Source: Neodontobutis hainanensis
Lineage: Eukaryota > Chordata > Actinopteri > Gobiiformes > Odontobutidae
Reading direction: 5' to 3'
Assembly: GCA_024349245.1 (NCBI GenBank)
Contig: JALDNG010000008.1
Location: 7,672,001 to 7,736,000 of the forward strand
DNA length: 64,000 nt
Shown: in pieces, positions 39,101 to 50,115 of the stretch
Numbering within the stretch: position 1 is the first letter of the stretch
How the letters are laid out: each line of letters starts with the position of its first letter
Position numbers and translations under genes: made by a program
The notes under the pieces: generated by a model
Databases searched by the model: none
The model's input: the letters and a program-made list of their open reading frames with translations, nothing else
What the model was told of the DNA's origin: nothing

Positions 39101-42100
39101 AGACTATGGCAACAACCTCCAGAGTGTCCAGCAGTATGTAAAAAAGCACCAGGTATTTTTTGTACATACATTAGTGCCTAATAAACTGATGTTTACCTTC
39201 TAAATGTTTTTAATGTACATCTGATGTTTGCCTTTCAGACCCTACAGAGAGAGCTGACGGGCCGTCGAGCACGCATTGAGGAGGTTCTTGATCGTGCTGG
39301 GATCATTGCCTCACTCCGAACTCCTGAAGTGGAGTTTATACGTGATGGGGCGGGGCATGTACGTCAGCTATGGGAGGTGCTACAACTGGAAACAGAAAGG
39401 AGGTCTGTGCTGCTGGACGCTACACTGCAGGCTCAGCAGTACTACACTGAGGCAGCCAAAGTAGAGTCGTGGCTGTCAGGACAGAAGCTGCAGCTGGCCA
39501 ATGAAGAAAAGGGCACGGTATGGGAAGCCTCACATACATACAGGCATTTGGTATATGTAGCTGTATATGGAGACATGAGAACAGCATATATATATTTCCA
39601 CTATATTTAACAGGACGAGGCCAGCACCCTGCAGCTGCTGAAGGCTCATTTGGTTCTTGAGCAGGCAGTTGAAACTTATGCAGAAACAGTGGGCATGCTC
39701 TCCCAGCAATGCCAGTGTCTCCTGGGACTGGGACACCCTGAAAGGTGAAGTACACAAAGCACTAAACACTGAAAGTGTATGGTGATATTGTCGGTGAGAT
39801 GATACTGAGGGACTGATCATTTTCAATGTTGTTTGAAACAGTGAGCACATCACCAAGCAGCAGTCCCACATAGACCGGCTGTACGTGTCTCTAAAAGATA
39901 TGGTGGAGCACAGGAAAACCAGGCTGGAGCAGCAGTACTGGCTCTATCAGCTGAATAAGGAGGTAGAGGAGTTAGAGAAGTGGATCACAGAACGGGAGAC
40001 AGTAGCCAGTTCCACAGAGCTCGGCAACGACCTAGAGGAGGTCACGGTCAGTAGTGGTAGCTCCTGTCATAACTCTGGTCTTTTAAAATGCCTACTAACA
40101 GTTTAACTATGAAATACAGTGGCAGATACAGCAGTCTAATGGAAATATTGATATTGCCTTAAAAGACTAAATCAAATGATGAAACATTAAGCATATTCAT
40201 TTTAATCTCCAATTATTGCTGGTTATATCAGTTTTGATACAAAGATGCTTGTCTTAAATTGGGCACATCATTTTATTGGCTATTGCCCTGTGTGTTTTTG
40301 TCCCAGGTGCTTCAAGAGAGGTTTACTAAGTTTGCCACAGAAACAAACAATATTGGTCAGCAGCGGTTAGAGCAGGTGAACAAAATGGTGAACGAAATGA
40401 TTGACTGCGGGCACTCAGATGCAGCAACCATCGCTGAATGGAAGGATGGGCTAAATGAGTCCTGGGCTGACCTGCTGGAGCTGATGGAGACCCGAAGACA
40501 GATGCTTGCAGCATCTCACCAGCTGCACAAGTTCTTCACAGATTGCAAAGAGGTACAATCATACACATGATAATTCAGTCTTCAAATTAAGGTGTAGCCA
40601 TTTTATTGCCATTTCAAAGGAAGACAGCCTGATGTGGTTTCAGTTAATGTGATGATGATAACGCTGTCCTGTGTTGTAGGTCTTGGCTCAGATCAGAGGG
40701 AAGTTGAAGCAGCTGCCAGAGGTGAGGGCATGCCAAGCCAACATCACCAATCCCACCACCCTGCAGAGACTCATGCACTCCTTTGAGCACGCCCTTCAAC
40801 TCTTAGTTGCACAGGCAAGCAAACTATTCTTTTATTATTCTCTCGGTCTGTTAGAACAAGGTTTATTTAAAGGTTCACTAAGCAGAAAAACCTAACCCAA
40901 TAACAAATGCCTGACACAGTGGCACTGTTGTTTTAGTTTGGGCATTAGCAGTGTTGCTTATGTGACACATTTGAGATCCACAGAAGTAAAACTATGTGTT
41001 TCCATCATTCATAATTGTACATGTCTACATGCCTACCACAGCTTTAACTGCTAATTACCTTAAACAATCACATTTTCTTCATTCTGTGATTAAATTTACA
41101 TGGAAGAGACAACACTAATCATGACTGTTTACATATAACAAATCTACTGTTTAGGACTACTGTCTCTTACGTAGTCTCTTAAGTTAAATATGAGAATTTA
41201 ATGTGGCTGTAGGTGAGACAGCTCCAGGAGAATGCCGCTCAGCTGAGGACCATCTATGCTGGGGAGAAGGCCGAGGCTATCATGGTTAAAGAGCAGCAAA
41301 TCATGGAAGCGTGGAAGGAGCTGCTGAGCTCATGTGAGGCCAGTCGTGTTCAAGTCACATCGGTAACGGACAAGGTGCAGTTCTTTTCTTTGGTGCGTGA
41401 ACACCTGATGTGGATGGAAGGCGTCATGGGACAGATAATCTGGGAAGAACCCAGGTAAAACAGCAGCATTGTGTCAAATAAAGACTATGGTGTACATGGT
41501 TTGTGAAACATATATTTTGCCCCTTTGTTAATCTAGAAGTCTCTGAGGTCCTGCACTGTCCCTGTAGGTGGGGTTTTATGACTGGGGACTTATGAATTAG
41601 GCTGCTATGTAACCTTGACCTACATTCACAACATGTTATGTAGCTTTTTATGTGATGCAGTATAAATGACAGCCTTTTTATCAATGTCTTATTGCCAAGT
41701 GCTGAAACACTGAAATATTATTATACTGGTTTATTTATTCATTTATTTTGTAATTGTCAGCCTGTTCATTTACTAAAGATTGAGCACCACTAGTATTGCT
41801 TCAGTTGTGTGTCTAATTCAGTGTGAATAATCAGGTCTGTGCTTTCTCAGGGATCTGACGGCTCTGGAGCTCATGCTGAAACAACACCAGGAGCAGAAAG
41901 TCAAGATAGATGGTCGCAGCAAGACCATACAGCAGTGTGCAGATCTGGGCAAGATCCTCATAGCTGCCGGCAATCCTGCATCTGAGGAGGTTAGCCGAAC
42001 AAACAGTACAACGTGTGGTTTTCAAGTGAATAAATAAGTGAATGCGGCACTACATTGTTGTGGTCATTAATACTATCTATCTGTCACCACAGATAAAAGA

Positions 42101-45100
42101 GAAGCTGGACAGCCTTCTGTCTAAACAAAACGCCCTTAGTGAGAAGTGGGAAAAACACCAAGAAAGATTAAAATGCAGTAAGTAGACTAACCAGAATCAG
42201 AAACCATCAGCAAATATTTTTTTTTAATTCCAACTCACTTAAATCTCTTATACACACTTCATGAATGAGTCTTTTTGTACACGCTAAAGTCAGTTGAAGT
42301 AAATTTGAGTGAAACAATAATAATACTTACAGCTTTCTGATAAAAAGCACTTGTGTCCCTACAGAGCAGGAAAACTTCCAGTTTGCACAGGAGACAGTCA
42401 AGGCAGAGGCGTGGCTGAAGGCCAAAGAGCCGCTGATCACGTCCAGGGAGCCTGTGAGGGGAGATGCCCAGGCCCAGACAGATGAGGTTGAGCAACTCAT
42501 CCTTCGCCATGAGGCCTTCCGAAAAGCTGCTGTAACCTGGAAAGAACGCTTCAGCTCCCTGCGCCAGCTTTCTGCAGTAAGCTTGAGTGTAGATAAATGT
42601 TTAATCAGTTTGTGTTGGAATCACAGTTTAATGGTTCTAAAGGAAAAATGTGACCCCAGGATTTTGCTTAGTAAGCACGCTTAATGCCTCCCATGACTTC
42701 ATTACGCTTAAGTTTTTGTGTCTTTGCATGTGCCGCATTTACATGCACTGGACAAATTTACCTATTATGCTGCACTAGTTAGGTACCATAATGATACACT
42801 CCATAATAGTTCCATTCCAAACAACTTTTGTTATCTTTAACTATCTTTATTTTAAAGTGAGGATCCATTTATTTAACAGTTATGATCCATGTCAGTTTTG
42901 TATCGTGCTTGTAGTTACTTACTTTGTCTCTTCAGGCTGAGAAGAAAAAGGAAGACGAGAAAAAGACCCCACTGTCCAGCCGGAGAATGTTTCCTTTGTC
43001 CTGCCTGACTCCTGGAGCTTCCTCAATTAGTTCTACCTCACCTTACCTGAGGCAGACAGTACAGGCACACATGGAACCCAAACCCTTACAGAGCGCTCTG
43101 GATCTGGGTGCTACCCCTGCAGCCCAGAGACTGTCCTCAGCTCTAAGTGGCTACAATCAAGTCCTAAATGGGTCGGGCTACCATTCAATAGATCAGCAGA
43201 GCAGCTTCAAGCTCATGAGTTCCTCGTATCTGGGAATGAATCACCAGGTGGCAGGAGCAGGAAGTGACTCTGGGTACTCAGCACTGGCCCATCAGATTGC
43301 TGCAGCAGACACTTCTTCTTATCTTGGGATGAACCATCAAACGGGTGGCATTGGGGAGAGCTCTGGGTACTTTGGACTAACTGCTGTAGGTGGCTCTGGC
43401 CACTCCATTCAAAACCATCTAGGGAGTGGAAGATTAGGAAGTTCAGGAAATCTGGCACAGCAACCCGGCAGTGGAGGGTTGTCAAGTCCAGGCTTTCTGA
43501 CTCAGCAACAGAATTTAGGAAGCTCTGGATATTTGGCACAAACGCAAAATATGGGAAGTTCTGGATACTTGGGTCAGCAGCCCAATTTAGGGAGTTCAGG
43601 ATATTTGGCACAACAGTCTAATTTGGGGAGTTCTGGCTTCTTGGCACAACAGCCCAATATGGGAAGTTCTGGATACCTAGCACAGAATTATCAGGGCAGT
43701 GGTGGGTTGGGCAGCTCAGGCTTTCTGGCACAAAACCACTACAGCAGTGGGAGTCTGGGTAGTTCAGGTTACCTGGCTCAGAGTGGGGGCATCATGGACC
43801 CTAAAATGGCATATGCCTGGCAGCACCTGAAAGCTGACTTTATGCAGCCCAGGATCAACCACATCCACAAGGCGGTCAACCCGCTGCTAGAGGCCAGTAG
43901 AATCCAGCGGGAGCAGTACGGGGAGATCCCAATGGCTGACATGGTGGGGCCCGAGTCTGGGCTGGAGCTCCTTCATGGCCGCCTCCAAAGGGACCCCCGT
44001 GGAAGCCGCTCTGACCCTCAGATGGATCATCTAAGGCGAGAGCGGGAGTACAAGCTGGGCAGACAGACCTCCAGTGAGCAGGAGATCCAAGCCAGACTCA
44101 ATGAACTACCACTCATTGTGCGGCAGGAGCGCTACCGCAGACGCCTGGAGAGACAGTCCTCCAGCGAACAGGAGGGCAGTGGCAAGCAGCGGCTGCAGAG
44201 GCAGGACTCCAGCGACTTGGAGGGCTCTGGAAAAGAGGGCTCCGACAAACGCTCAGGGTATGTTGATGTTGCAAAATCTGGCTGCAAGTGTGTCTCGTCA
44301 GTACTGTCCAGTTCTATTCATTTTTAAGATCACGTAATGAATATGTTGGTGTCTCTGCAGGGAGAAGAGATCCACGATGGCAGAGATTGTTGAGCAGGTC
44401 CAGGAGAGAGAGGCAGCACAAGTAAATAACATTATGTCACAAACAGTAAGACTGGCTCTAATTGTTCATTATACATCATGTCCTTTCCTCTGTCTCTCTG
44501 CGTCAGGCACGAGGTGAGCCTTATCGGCCTCCGAGCAGCCTCTCTGCTCCCGTGACTCGATTCGATGGACGCCCCAGGGCTAGAGACCGCCCAAAACCTA
44601 GGAGAAGGCCACGTCCAAAGGAACCAGAGGAGCCCAGACGCTCTCGTTCAGCCCCAGCAACTGGTGCACCAACTACGCCACAGCCTCCTTCACACACTGC
44701 CCACAACGAAGGCTTCCTGTACCGCAAGAAAGCCACCACCTCCGAACTCGACGCTCAGCAGAGGAGCCCCAACAGGTACTGAACAACTTGCCACAAGAAA
44801 AACTGCCAAAATACAAAAGTATTTTATGTTCTTCCCTTACCTAGCAAAACATCAGTGCGGTTAGGTTTTATTAGCAAAATCTCTTTAAATTTAACTGTAA
44901 AAAGACAAAAATGTAAGAGTAATATTTTGATTTTCAGCAAAACCTGGGTGAACGTATACTGTGTGTTGAAAGAAGGGAAGTTGACCTTCTACAAGGATGC
45001 AAGGAACCACAACTCAACATACAACGGAGAGCCACCTGTTGACCTGACCAACTGCACGTTTGATCCTTCTCTGGGATACAAGAAGAAGAAGAATGTCTTC

Positions 45101-45896
45101 ATTCTACAGTAAGAACTACTGTGCTGTCCAAATGGCTTGAATTAGATCGAGAGTAAAAACATCCTTTCCTATCATCATAGCCAAATATACTGTATATTCA
45201 GTGTAAGAATGTATTTACCAACTGATGCTCCTTGTTTTGTCTTTTTGCTCCAGAGTCAACGATGGAAACAACTTCATATTTCATGCTAAAGATGAGGTAA
45301 GAACCATTTTCATTGCTAGTTTCATTCCTTTTTTATATGCCCCTAAAATAACCGATCAAATGTGTCTAGCATCAAATATACTGTATATTTCAATTATAAC
45401 TTTAATGGTTCCACTTCACAAATTTTCTGAGCCTGTAAAACTTTCTTGTCCTTATTTGTATGTTGTAATAAATTCATAAAGCTCATGCTGCTTTAGAATA
45501 AATAATGTCAGTGAAACAATTTGGATTGGATTATTATGTACTGTAGGTAAGTCTAATGCACATCTTAGGCTCTAATTACCATGTTGCTGTGTGCAGGAGG
45601 ATCTAAAGGCCTGGACTTCCAACATCGCCACCTGTATAGAAGAGTATGAGGCCATGGATAAGTGGGACAAACCAGGAACATCTGGCATTGACGCGGATCG
45701 GTCCGAGCGGAAGGAAAGGTCTGAAGGTGATGCTGATGCCAGGTCAGAAAGGTCTGAACTTGTCGAGGGGGAGGAGCGCTCGGAGAAGGAGAGGTCAGAG
45801 AAAGGAGATGGTTCTGAGAAGTTAGACACTTCGGAAATTGCAGACAAATATGAGGGTGGCGCAGGGGGCTCCAGCACGTCTGGAAAGAGCAAATGA
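30168..45896 (+). CDS. sptbn4: Beta-IV spectrin (C-terminal half visible)
   Basis: Nineteen exons join in phase to 1,521 codons plus TGA: 30168-30305, 36542-36805, 38597-38830, 39063-39152, 39239-39517, 39614-39744, 39842-40046, 40307-40552, 40680-40814, 41213-41454, 41851-41989, 42093-42177, 42365-42576, 42936-44257, 44361-44421, 44507-44775, 44938-45108, 45254-45296, 45597-45896. Residues 1-800 are spectrin repeats (from within repeat 10 to 17), including the conserved WKDGLNESWADLLELM stretch near the ankyrin-binding repeats. Residues 801-1,325 are the beta-IV variable region with RQSSSEQE-type repeats and a basic RPRARDRPKPRRRPRPK tract; then a PH domain (about 1,325-1,440) and a charged tail. 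These features separate SPTBN4 from other beta spectrins. The protein links ankyrin-G and channels to the cytoskeleton at axon initial segments and nodes. No actin-binding domain or repeats 1-9 are visible. If translation starts here, ATG 30,183 (A at -3) is the likeliest start. Confidence 0.9.
30306..36541 (+). other. Large sptbn4 intron
   Basis: A 6.2 kb GT-AG intron between the first two visible spectrin exons. It contains no supported coding sequence. A retroposon tail lies at 35,417-35,471, a T-run near 35,827-35,844, and a purine-rich block at about 34,600-34,860 that looks like a 5' UTR rather than intron, a possible second internal promoter region. Confidence 0.6.
35417..35471 (+). 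repeat. Fish retroposon 3' tail
   Basis: The order CCCTTTGAGGCAG, GTGATACTGAGCTATATAAA, TAAAATTGAATGG matches the widely dispersed teleost retroposon 3' end that finishes GGGCTATATAAATAAAATTG followed by an AATTG tail. Only the tail is present, oriented with the gene. Confidence 0.6.
37197..38344 (+). mobile_element. Dead Tc1-like DNA transposon in an sptbn4 intron
   Basis: Imperfect terminal inverted repeats are visible: GAAAAAGTATGTGAACCCTT at the left end and, inverted, GAAAAAGTAAGTAAACCCTT at the right end. Between them, about 1.15 kb on the plus strand is a decayed transposase. It starts near 37,293 (MPRQKELSEELRSRTI), and its C-terminal part at 38,131-38,310 still reads MLWIDLKRAIHTRHPKNWTE and RLFGVIAAKMGQP, typical of Tc1 transposases (human-curated form: EHLWRELK, VIAAKG). 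Stops and frameshifts interrupt the middle. It sits between the second and third visible spectrin exons in the same orientation and appears harmless to splicing. Confidence 0.85.
40815..41212 (+). other. GC-AG intron of sptbn4
   Basis: The exon ends CACAG and the intron begins GCAAGC, ending TGGCTGTAG before GTGAGACAG. Using the GC donor gives the protein join LLVAQ-VRQLQE, the same length as the vertebrate beta-spectrin family at this point. No GT donor nearby keeps both frame and length. GC-AG introns are a known minor class, often weakly or alternatively spliced. Confidence 0.85.
42936..44257 (+). CDS. sptbn4: sptbn4 variable-region exon with tandem low-complexity repeat
   Basis: A single 1,322-base exon encodes most of the region between spectrin repeat 17 and the PH domain. 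The order is: KKKEDEKKTPL linker; Ser/Tyr-rich segment with two copies of SSYLGMNHQ; nine copies of a unit of the form (L/M)GSSG(Y/F)LAQQ-x-N (43,434-43,782; residues about 967-1,083); then the conserved piece around LKADFMQPRINHIHKAVN, which matches mammalian SPTBN4 (LKPERLQPRIDRLPEI); and finally three Arg-Gln-Ser-Ser-Glu motifs (44,055-44,225: RQTSSEQE, RQSSSEQE, RQDSSDLE) equivalent to the mammalian ERQES repeats. The GSSGYLAQ array is what the mammalian protein, as I know it, lacks. The minus-strand 132-codon frame across the array is its shadow. Confidence 0.9.
43434..43782 (+). repeat. 36-bp coding minisatellite (12-residue repeat)
   Basis: Nine units; the five central ones are exactly 36 bp apart (GSSGYLAQTQN-M, GSSGYLGQQPN-L, GSSGYLAQQSN-L, GSSGFLAQQPN-M, GSSGYLAQ). 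Outer units are longer or degenerate (LGSSGNLAQQPGSGG, LSSPGFLTQQQN, LGSSGFLAQNHYSSGS). DNA identity between central units is high, with changes mostly silent or swapping Tyr/Phe and Leu/Met, so the array expanded in frame and the motif has been kept. Confidence 0.9.
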
Positions 45897-46532
45897 AGAG
45901 CCCTGCTGCCTTTTAATGTTCTCACTGACTTGTGTAGGTGTAGGAAGCGGTGGGTGGGGACAAATGGACAGAAGAATGGATGGATGTAAGAGAGATGGAT
46001 GGAGAGCATGTGCAGCCAGGTTTGCGGATCCTCAGTCACACGCTGGAACACACTGAGGCCACTGGACTGACTCAACTGTGACAGACTTATCTCTCAGCCC
46101 CTCCCCTTCACCAAGGCAATACATGAGTGCTTGTGCATTGTGCCACCTGCTGGTAGATAGGAGGTGGGCCGAGACACGCCGACGGACAGACAGACTTCTA
46201 CAAGCAGTTCCAGGAATTAGTCACTGTCACCCATTGTTGATCGTTTAATCTCTTGGATTCACAGCATTTTTCTGTATGTATCTTTGACTGGTAATGTACT
46301 GCTCTGTCTATCTAGACAACCCAAGAAGTGGCAAATGAAATTTCACAATATTAAAAAAAAAAAAAAAAAAAGTTTTTTGAAGCAATATACTTTTTTATTT
46401 CTTCTCTTTGTTAGAGTGAGAAAATGGCAAAGGAAACAACAACTAGTTGCAAATGTGAACTCTATGGTTTGTCACAACCACGTAAGCTTACTTCAGGCAG
46501 TTGTGCACCTTAAACACTTTACACATCTGTAA

Positions 46533-46613
46533 AATAAACATAGAGACATGTAATCCCATCACACAACTAGCTTTGAGTCATGTTAATATAACGGAATGCT
46601 GGTGTCAATAAAT
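46533..46613 (+). terminator. sptbn4 poly(A) signals
   Basis: AATAAA occurs at 46,533-46,538 and again at 46,608-46,613, 640-720 bases after the stop codon. An A-run (about 46,350-46,370) lies in the 3' UTR. Either hexamer could be used. Confidence 0.5.
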
Positions 46614-46639
46614 ATTCATGACCACAATTCATTTATGTT

Positions 46640-48388
46640 CTCTTTTCATCATTGAGATTATTATGGTTATTATTTGCCCTTATTTCAAGAGCTCTCCATC
46701 AAATTCTAAACCATTAACCAAGGTGTGTTCAAAGTGGCAATGCTCAAAGTAACAGTAAGCTTATGTGACACAATGCCTTTGTATACATGATGAAAATCTG
46801 AACATTGCATGAAATAGTTTATTAGTGCACCTGTTTAACTTGCCTTTATTTTTGTGTTCTTGAAAACATTTGGGCAGAACAAAGCTAGAACTGCAATAAC
46901 TGAATGAGAGCAGGGAGAGTGTGTATGGGTTTGTTTGCAGGCGCCAGGTGAGAAGAATGAGATGTTTGATAAGACTAGAGAAAAGTCTTTCATCTGTAAT
47001 GTATGAGGCCAAAATGGCCACTTTATTGTTTGAACTGTCTACTGCTACTTCCTTTTCACAGAGTGTAATGGTTTCAGCTGTTAAAAGTTGAATCACCACT
47101 GACTTTGTGGTCGCCAAAACTGTAAAACTCTAAACCAGTTCACTCAGAATTGACCACTCTGTACTCTGTTTAATTTAAGATATTCAACAGATTGAAAACT
47201 CTCCATAAAAGGCAAGTTAAATGTAAAACTGTCATGATTCAAGTCATGAATTGTATATACATATCTTTGTATGTATACCAATAAATCCTGTGCTCTAATA
47301 AACAATACTCTGAAATGAAATGGGTAAAATTAAAACATTTGTATTAATCCACATAAGTCAAATAAAAACAGTCACTCCAGTATACTCATGTTTATTACAT
47401 TAAGAAATATTCAAATTAGGTCCACAAATTATGATAGCATATATAAGGACACAATAATTTAACTGTATTAAAGACCTCTGAACAGGGAAGAGCAGCGGGC
47501 TATACTGTAGGTATGCTTGATGTATTTTTATGTCTATATATATTCACATCAGGTCACTGTCAGGATTCAGCCCCAATAAGATCTCGTCCTATTATATGAT
47601 GACTAGTCATTACGTCAGTGAGACATGTATGTATTGTATTACCAACTAGAACATGTCATCTAAACAAATGCTTGAGGGGTAACAGAGTCTATCACAAAGG
47701 TCAACAGGCATTTCTTTCCTTTGGCATGAACGTTGGCATATTATTTCTCTTATTTCAGCAAAATGGTGCCATTCTAAACAAAAAACACAGGAAATACAGC
47801 TGAGAATATTCCCAAATATACTTTGATTGTAAGTGATTTATTCTATTTTGTATTGATCAATCAAAAAATATTTGTTTACAGTCTTCCTCTTTCTGGTCTC
47901 ACCAAAAGAACATGTGAGAGTGCAGTGGACTCCAGATGCAGCAGTATTCATTTTACTGACTGATGATTGTTGTGTTCTGTTCCTGGCTGCTTTATTTTAG
48001 CCTTCAGATTATTTCAACAGGTCTAAATAAGATATGTTTTATTGTACATGTTGTTTTGATTTGTCTCACCTCATTTTATTTGAACATAAGTGCCATGTCA
48101 TGCAGTTTGATGAGTCTGCTGGTTTGGAAGAGAACGGTTATTTAACAGTGAAAATGACTCGACTTGATCGTTACGTCTGTCATTGCGATCTGTCATCTTT
48201 TTATCATCAGAGCTGTAGTATTTTCATGTGGCTGTTATTGTTCTTACTCATGGCAGATATTTAACCTGCACCATTGTGTGTGTTTTAAATGTTTGCTTCC
48301 CGTCACTTTTCTGAAACACACAGGGGATTTTCAACTGTTATAATATAAGTCGATCGTAAAGAAGCAGCAGCATCAACCGTGACTGAAG

Positions 48389-48463
<75 letters not shown>

Positions 48464-49990
48464 AACCTTTGTTTCTCATCACCGGTTATCTGATAGTGTG
48501 TATGTCTTTGTTACTTTACATTCAAACTTGCTGCTATGACATTAAATAAACCTCCAATCTTGCTGATGCAAACCTGACGTGAAGTTGATTTGGACACGTT
48601 ATTTCATTACACTTGATTTCAGGATGTAGCACAGCTCTAAAAATTTGGTCTTGCAATCTGAAATATGTACGAAGCCCACTAATGGCACGAGTGTGTGTTC
48701 TGATAATCAAGTAAAGGATGCACAAACTTAAAGTGACGCTTAGTCTTTCCTGTTTAATGAACTTCTGGTGCTGTATGTTGCAGAATGTCAGATTAAAGTT
48801 AGATGGAGAATGTCTGGAAATGCAGACTCTCAGATTAAATGTGGACATGAGAACCATTTATGTAACAAAAGAATGCAACTTTTGTTTAAATTACCACCAC
48901 TACCAAATACCTTCTTTTCAAAAATAACCCATAAGATAGTTCACAAAAACTGCACAATGTGGTGCACACGGTATTTTTGGGCTTTGGATTAACGTCCAAT
49001 AAAAAATGTAATACTAATATTTCAGAAGACATTTGCTATAGTGTCATTAAATCCGTAATTTGTATATTTCCAGCACAAGAACTTATATTTTGTTGTGAAA
49101 CTGACCATTTTGCTTTTTTCTTCTAAGAAATTCTTTGTTACCAATGACAATTTCACTACATTGAATCCTTTTCACTGTCTTTATTTTGTTTTTTAAAGTC
49201 ACAACACTCTCACTCTTATGCATGTACTTCATAAAAAATGGTCCTCCTCAGGTGAATCAGGAAGTCCTGGACCTCGACAGCCATGTGCCTGTCGGAAGAT
49301 TCGGGATCATGTTCATCATTGGGTGAGAAGAGAACAGCCCTGTGCTGTAAAAGAACAAATCCAATTAATAATAACCAATCTTTAAGCTCCACCTTTACAC
49401 ACTCACACTCGCAATTCAATACAACGTTTCAAATTGTTATCTGGCATCAACACAAAAATAAAATTATACTCCTAGGTTACTTTGTATGTTTCTGCCATTT
49501 AATATTCTGCCAATAAAAAAGAATATAAAGAGTTATAATATATATCAAATGAAAGCTCACAATGAGCTCTATTTGTTATTCTCAATATTAAATTAATATT
49601 GTCAGTTAATCCAGAGTTATTATTGGACAAAAAACAAAACCCTATCTCTTAAAATAGGATCCAGTCAGGGCTAGGGGCAAGTGCATTTAATACTATACAA
49701 GAGGTGGGGAAAAGATATTGTCTAAATAACTAAGAAAATATTGTTGGATAAGTGTCATCTGAGTGTTGCTTATGTATATTTCATCGTTTAGGAGTTCTTT
49801 TTCCTTTTTTTTTTTTTTTTTTACAAAGGCAGAACAAAAGTTATCAAAATTTCACTTCTAAGCCCTTGATATAAATCAAACAAAGAGGTACATAATAATA
49901 ATGCAATTTTTGTAAACCGTAGTCTGTATTGTAGGCCTTCACTGCACACAAAAACCAAAGAAACCTTCACTTGTATTTGACCCACAGAAG
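46640..49990. other. Intergenic, sptbn4 to micu2
   Basis: AT-rich sequence with no supported gene. It contains an (AT)n microsatellite at 48,391-48,459, a T-run near 49,806-49,822 and several AATAAA hexamers (for example near 47,280 and 48,545) that could be alternative distal sptbn4 poly(A) sites. All open frames are short and unrecognised. Confidence 0.6.
48391..48459. repeat. (AT)n microsatellite
   Basis: About 34 uninterrupted AT units. It is self-complementary, so it can extrude as a hairpin or cruciform and is likely highly polymorphic in length. Confidence 0.97.
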
Positions 49991-49997
49991 ATACACA

Positions 49998-50115
49998 CCA
50001 CGTGACCGGACGTAGGATCGTACCTGTGGACGTACGTTTAGCCCACTGTTACGTACTTCACGGAAGACTTTTATTGGGGTTGGGTTGGCCTAGCTAGTGA
50101 GCTAGCTCTTTGAAG
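49998..50115 (+). promoter_or_regulatory. Likely micu2 promoter / 5' UTR
   Basis: About 110 bases upstream of the ATG is CACGTGAC (49,999-50,006), an E-box of the USF/TFEB/MITF type. It is followed by three ACGTA-containing sites in a CpG-bearing segment that stands out from the AT-rich surroundings. No TATA box is seen. This suits a housekeeping mitochondrial gene, but start sites are not determined. Confidence 0.4.

Noticed and set aside
43213..43611. 132-codon minus-strand frame
   Set aside because: It is the antisense of the GSSGYLAQ array; its apparent repeats come from the coding minisatellite.
45572..46075. 167-codon minus-strand frame
   Set aside because: It is the antisense of the Arg-Ser-Glu tail of sptbn4; the repeated Ser/Asp/Leu pattern is the mirror of that repeat.
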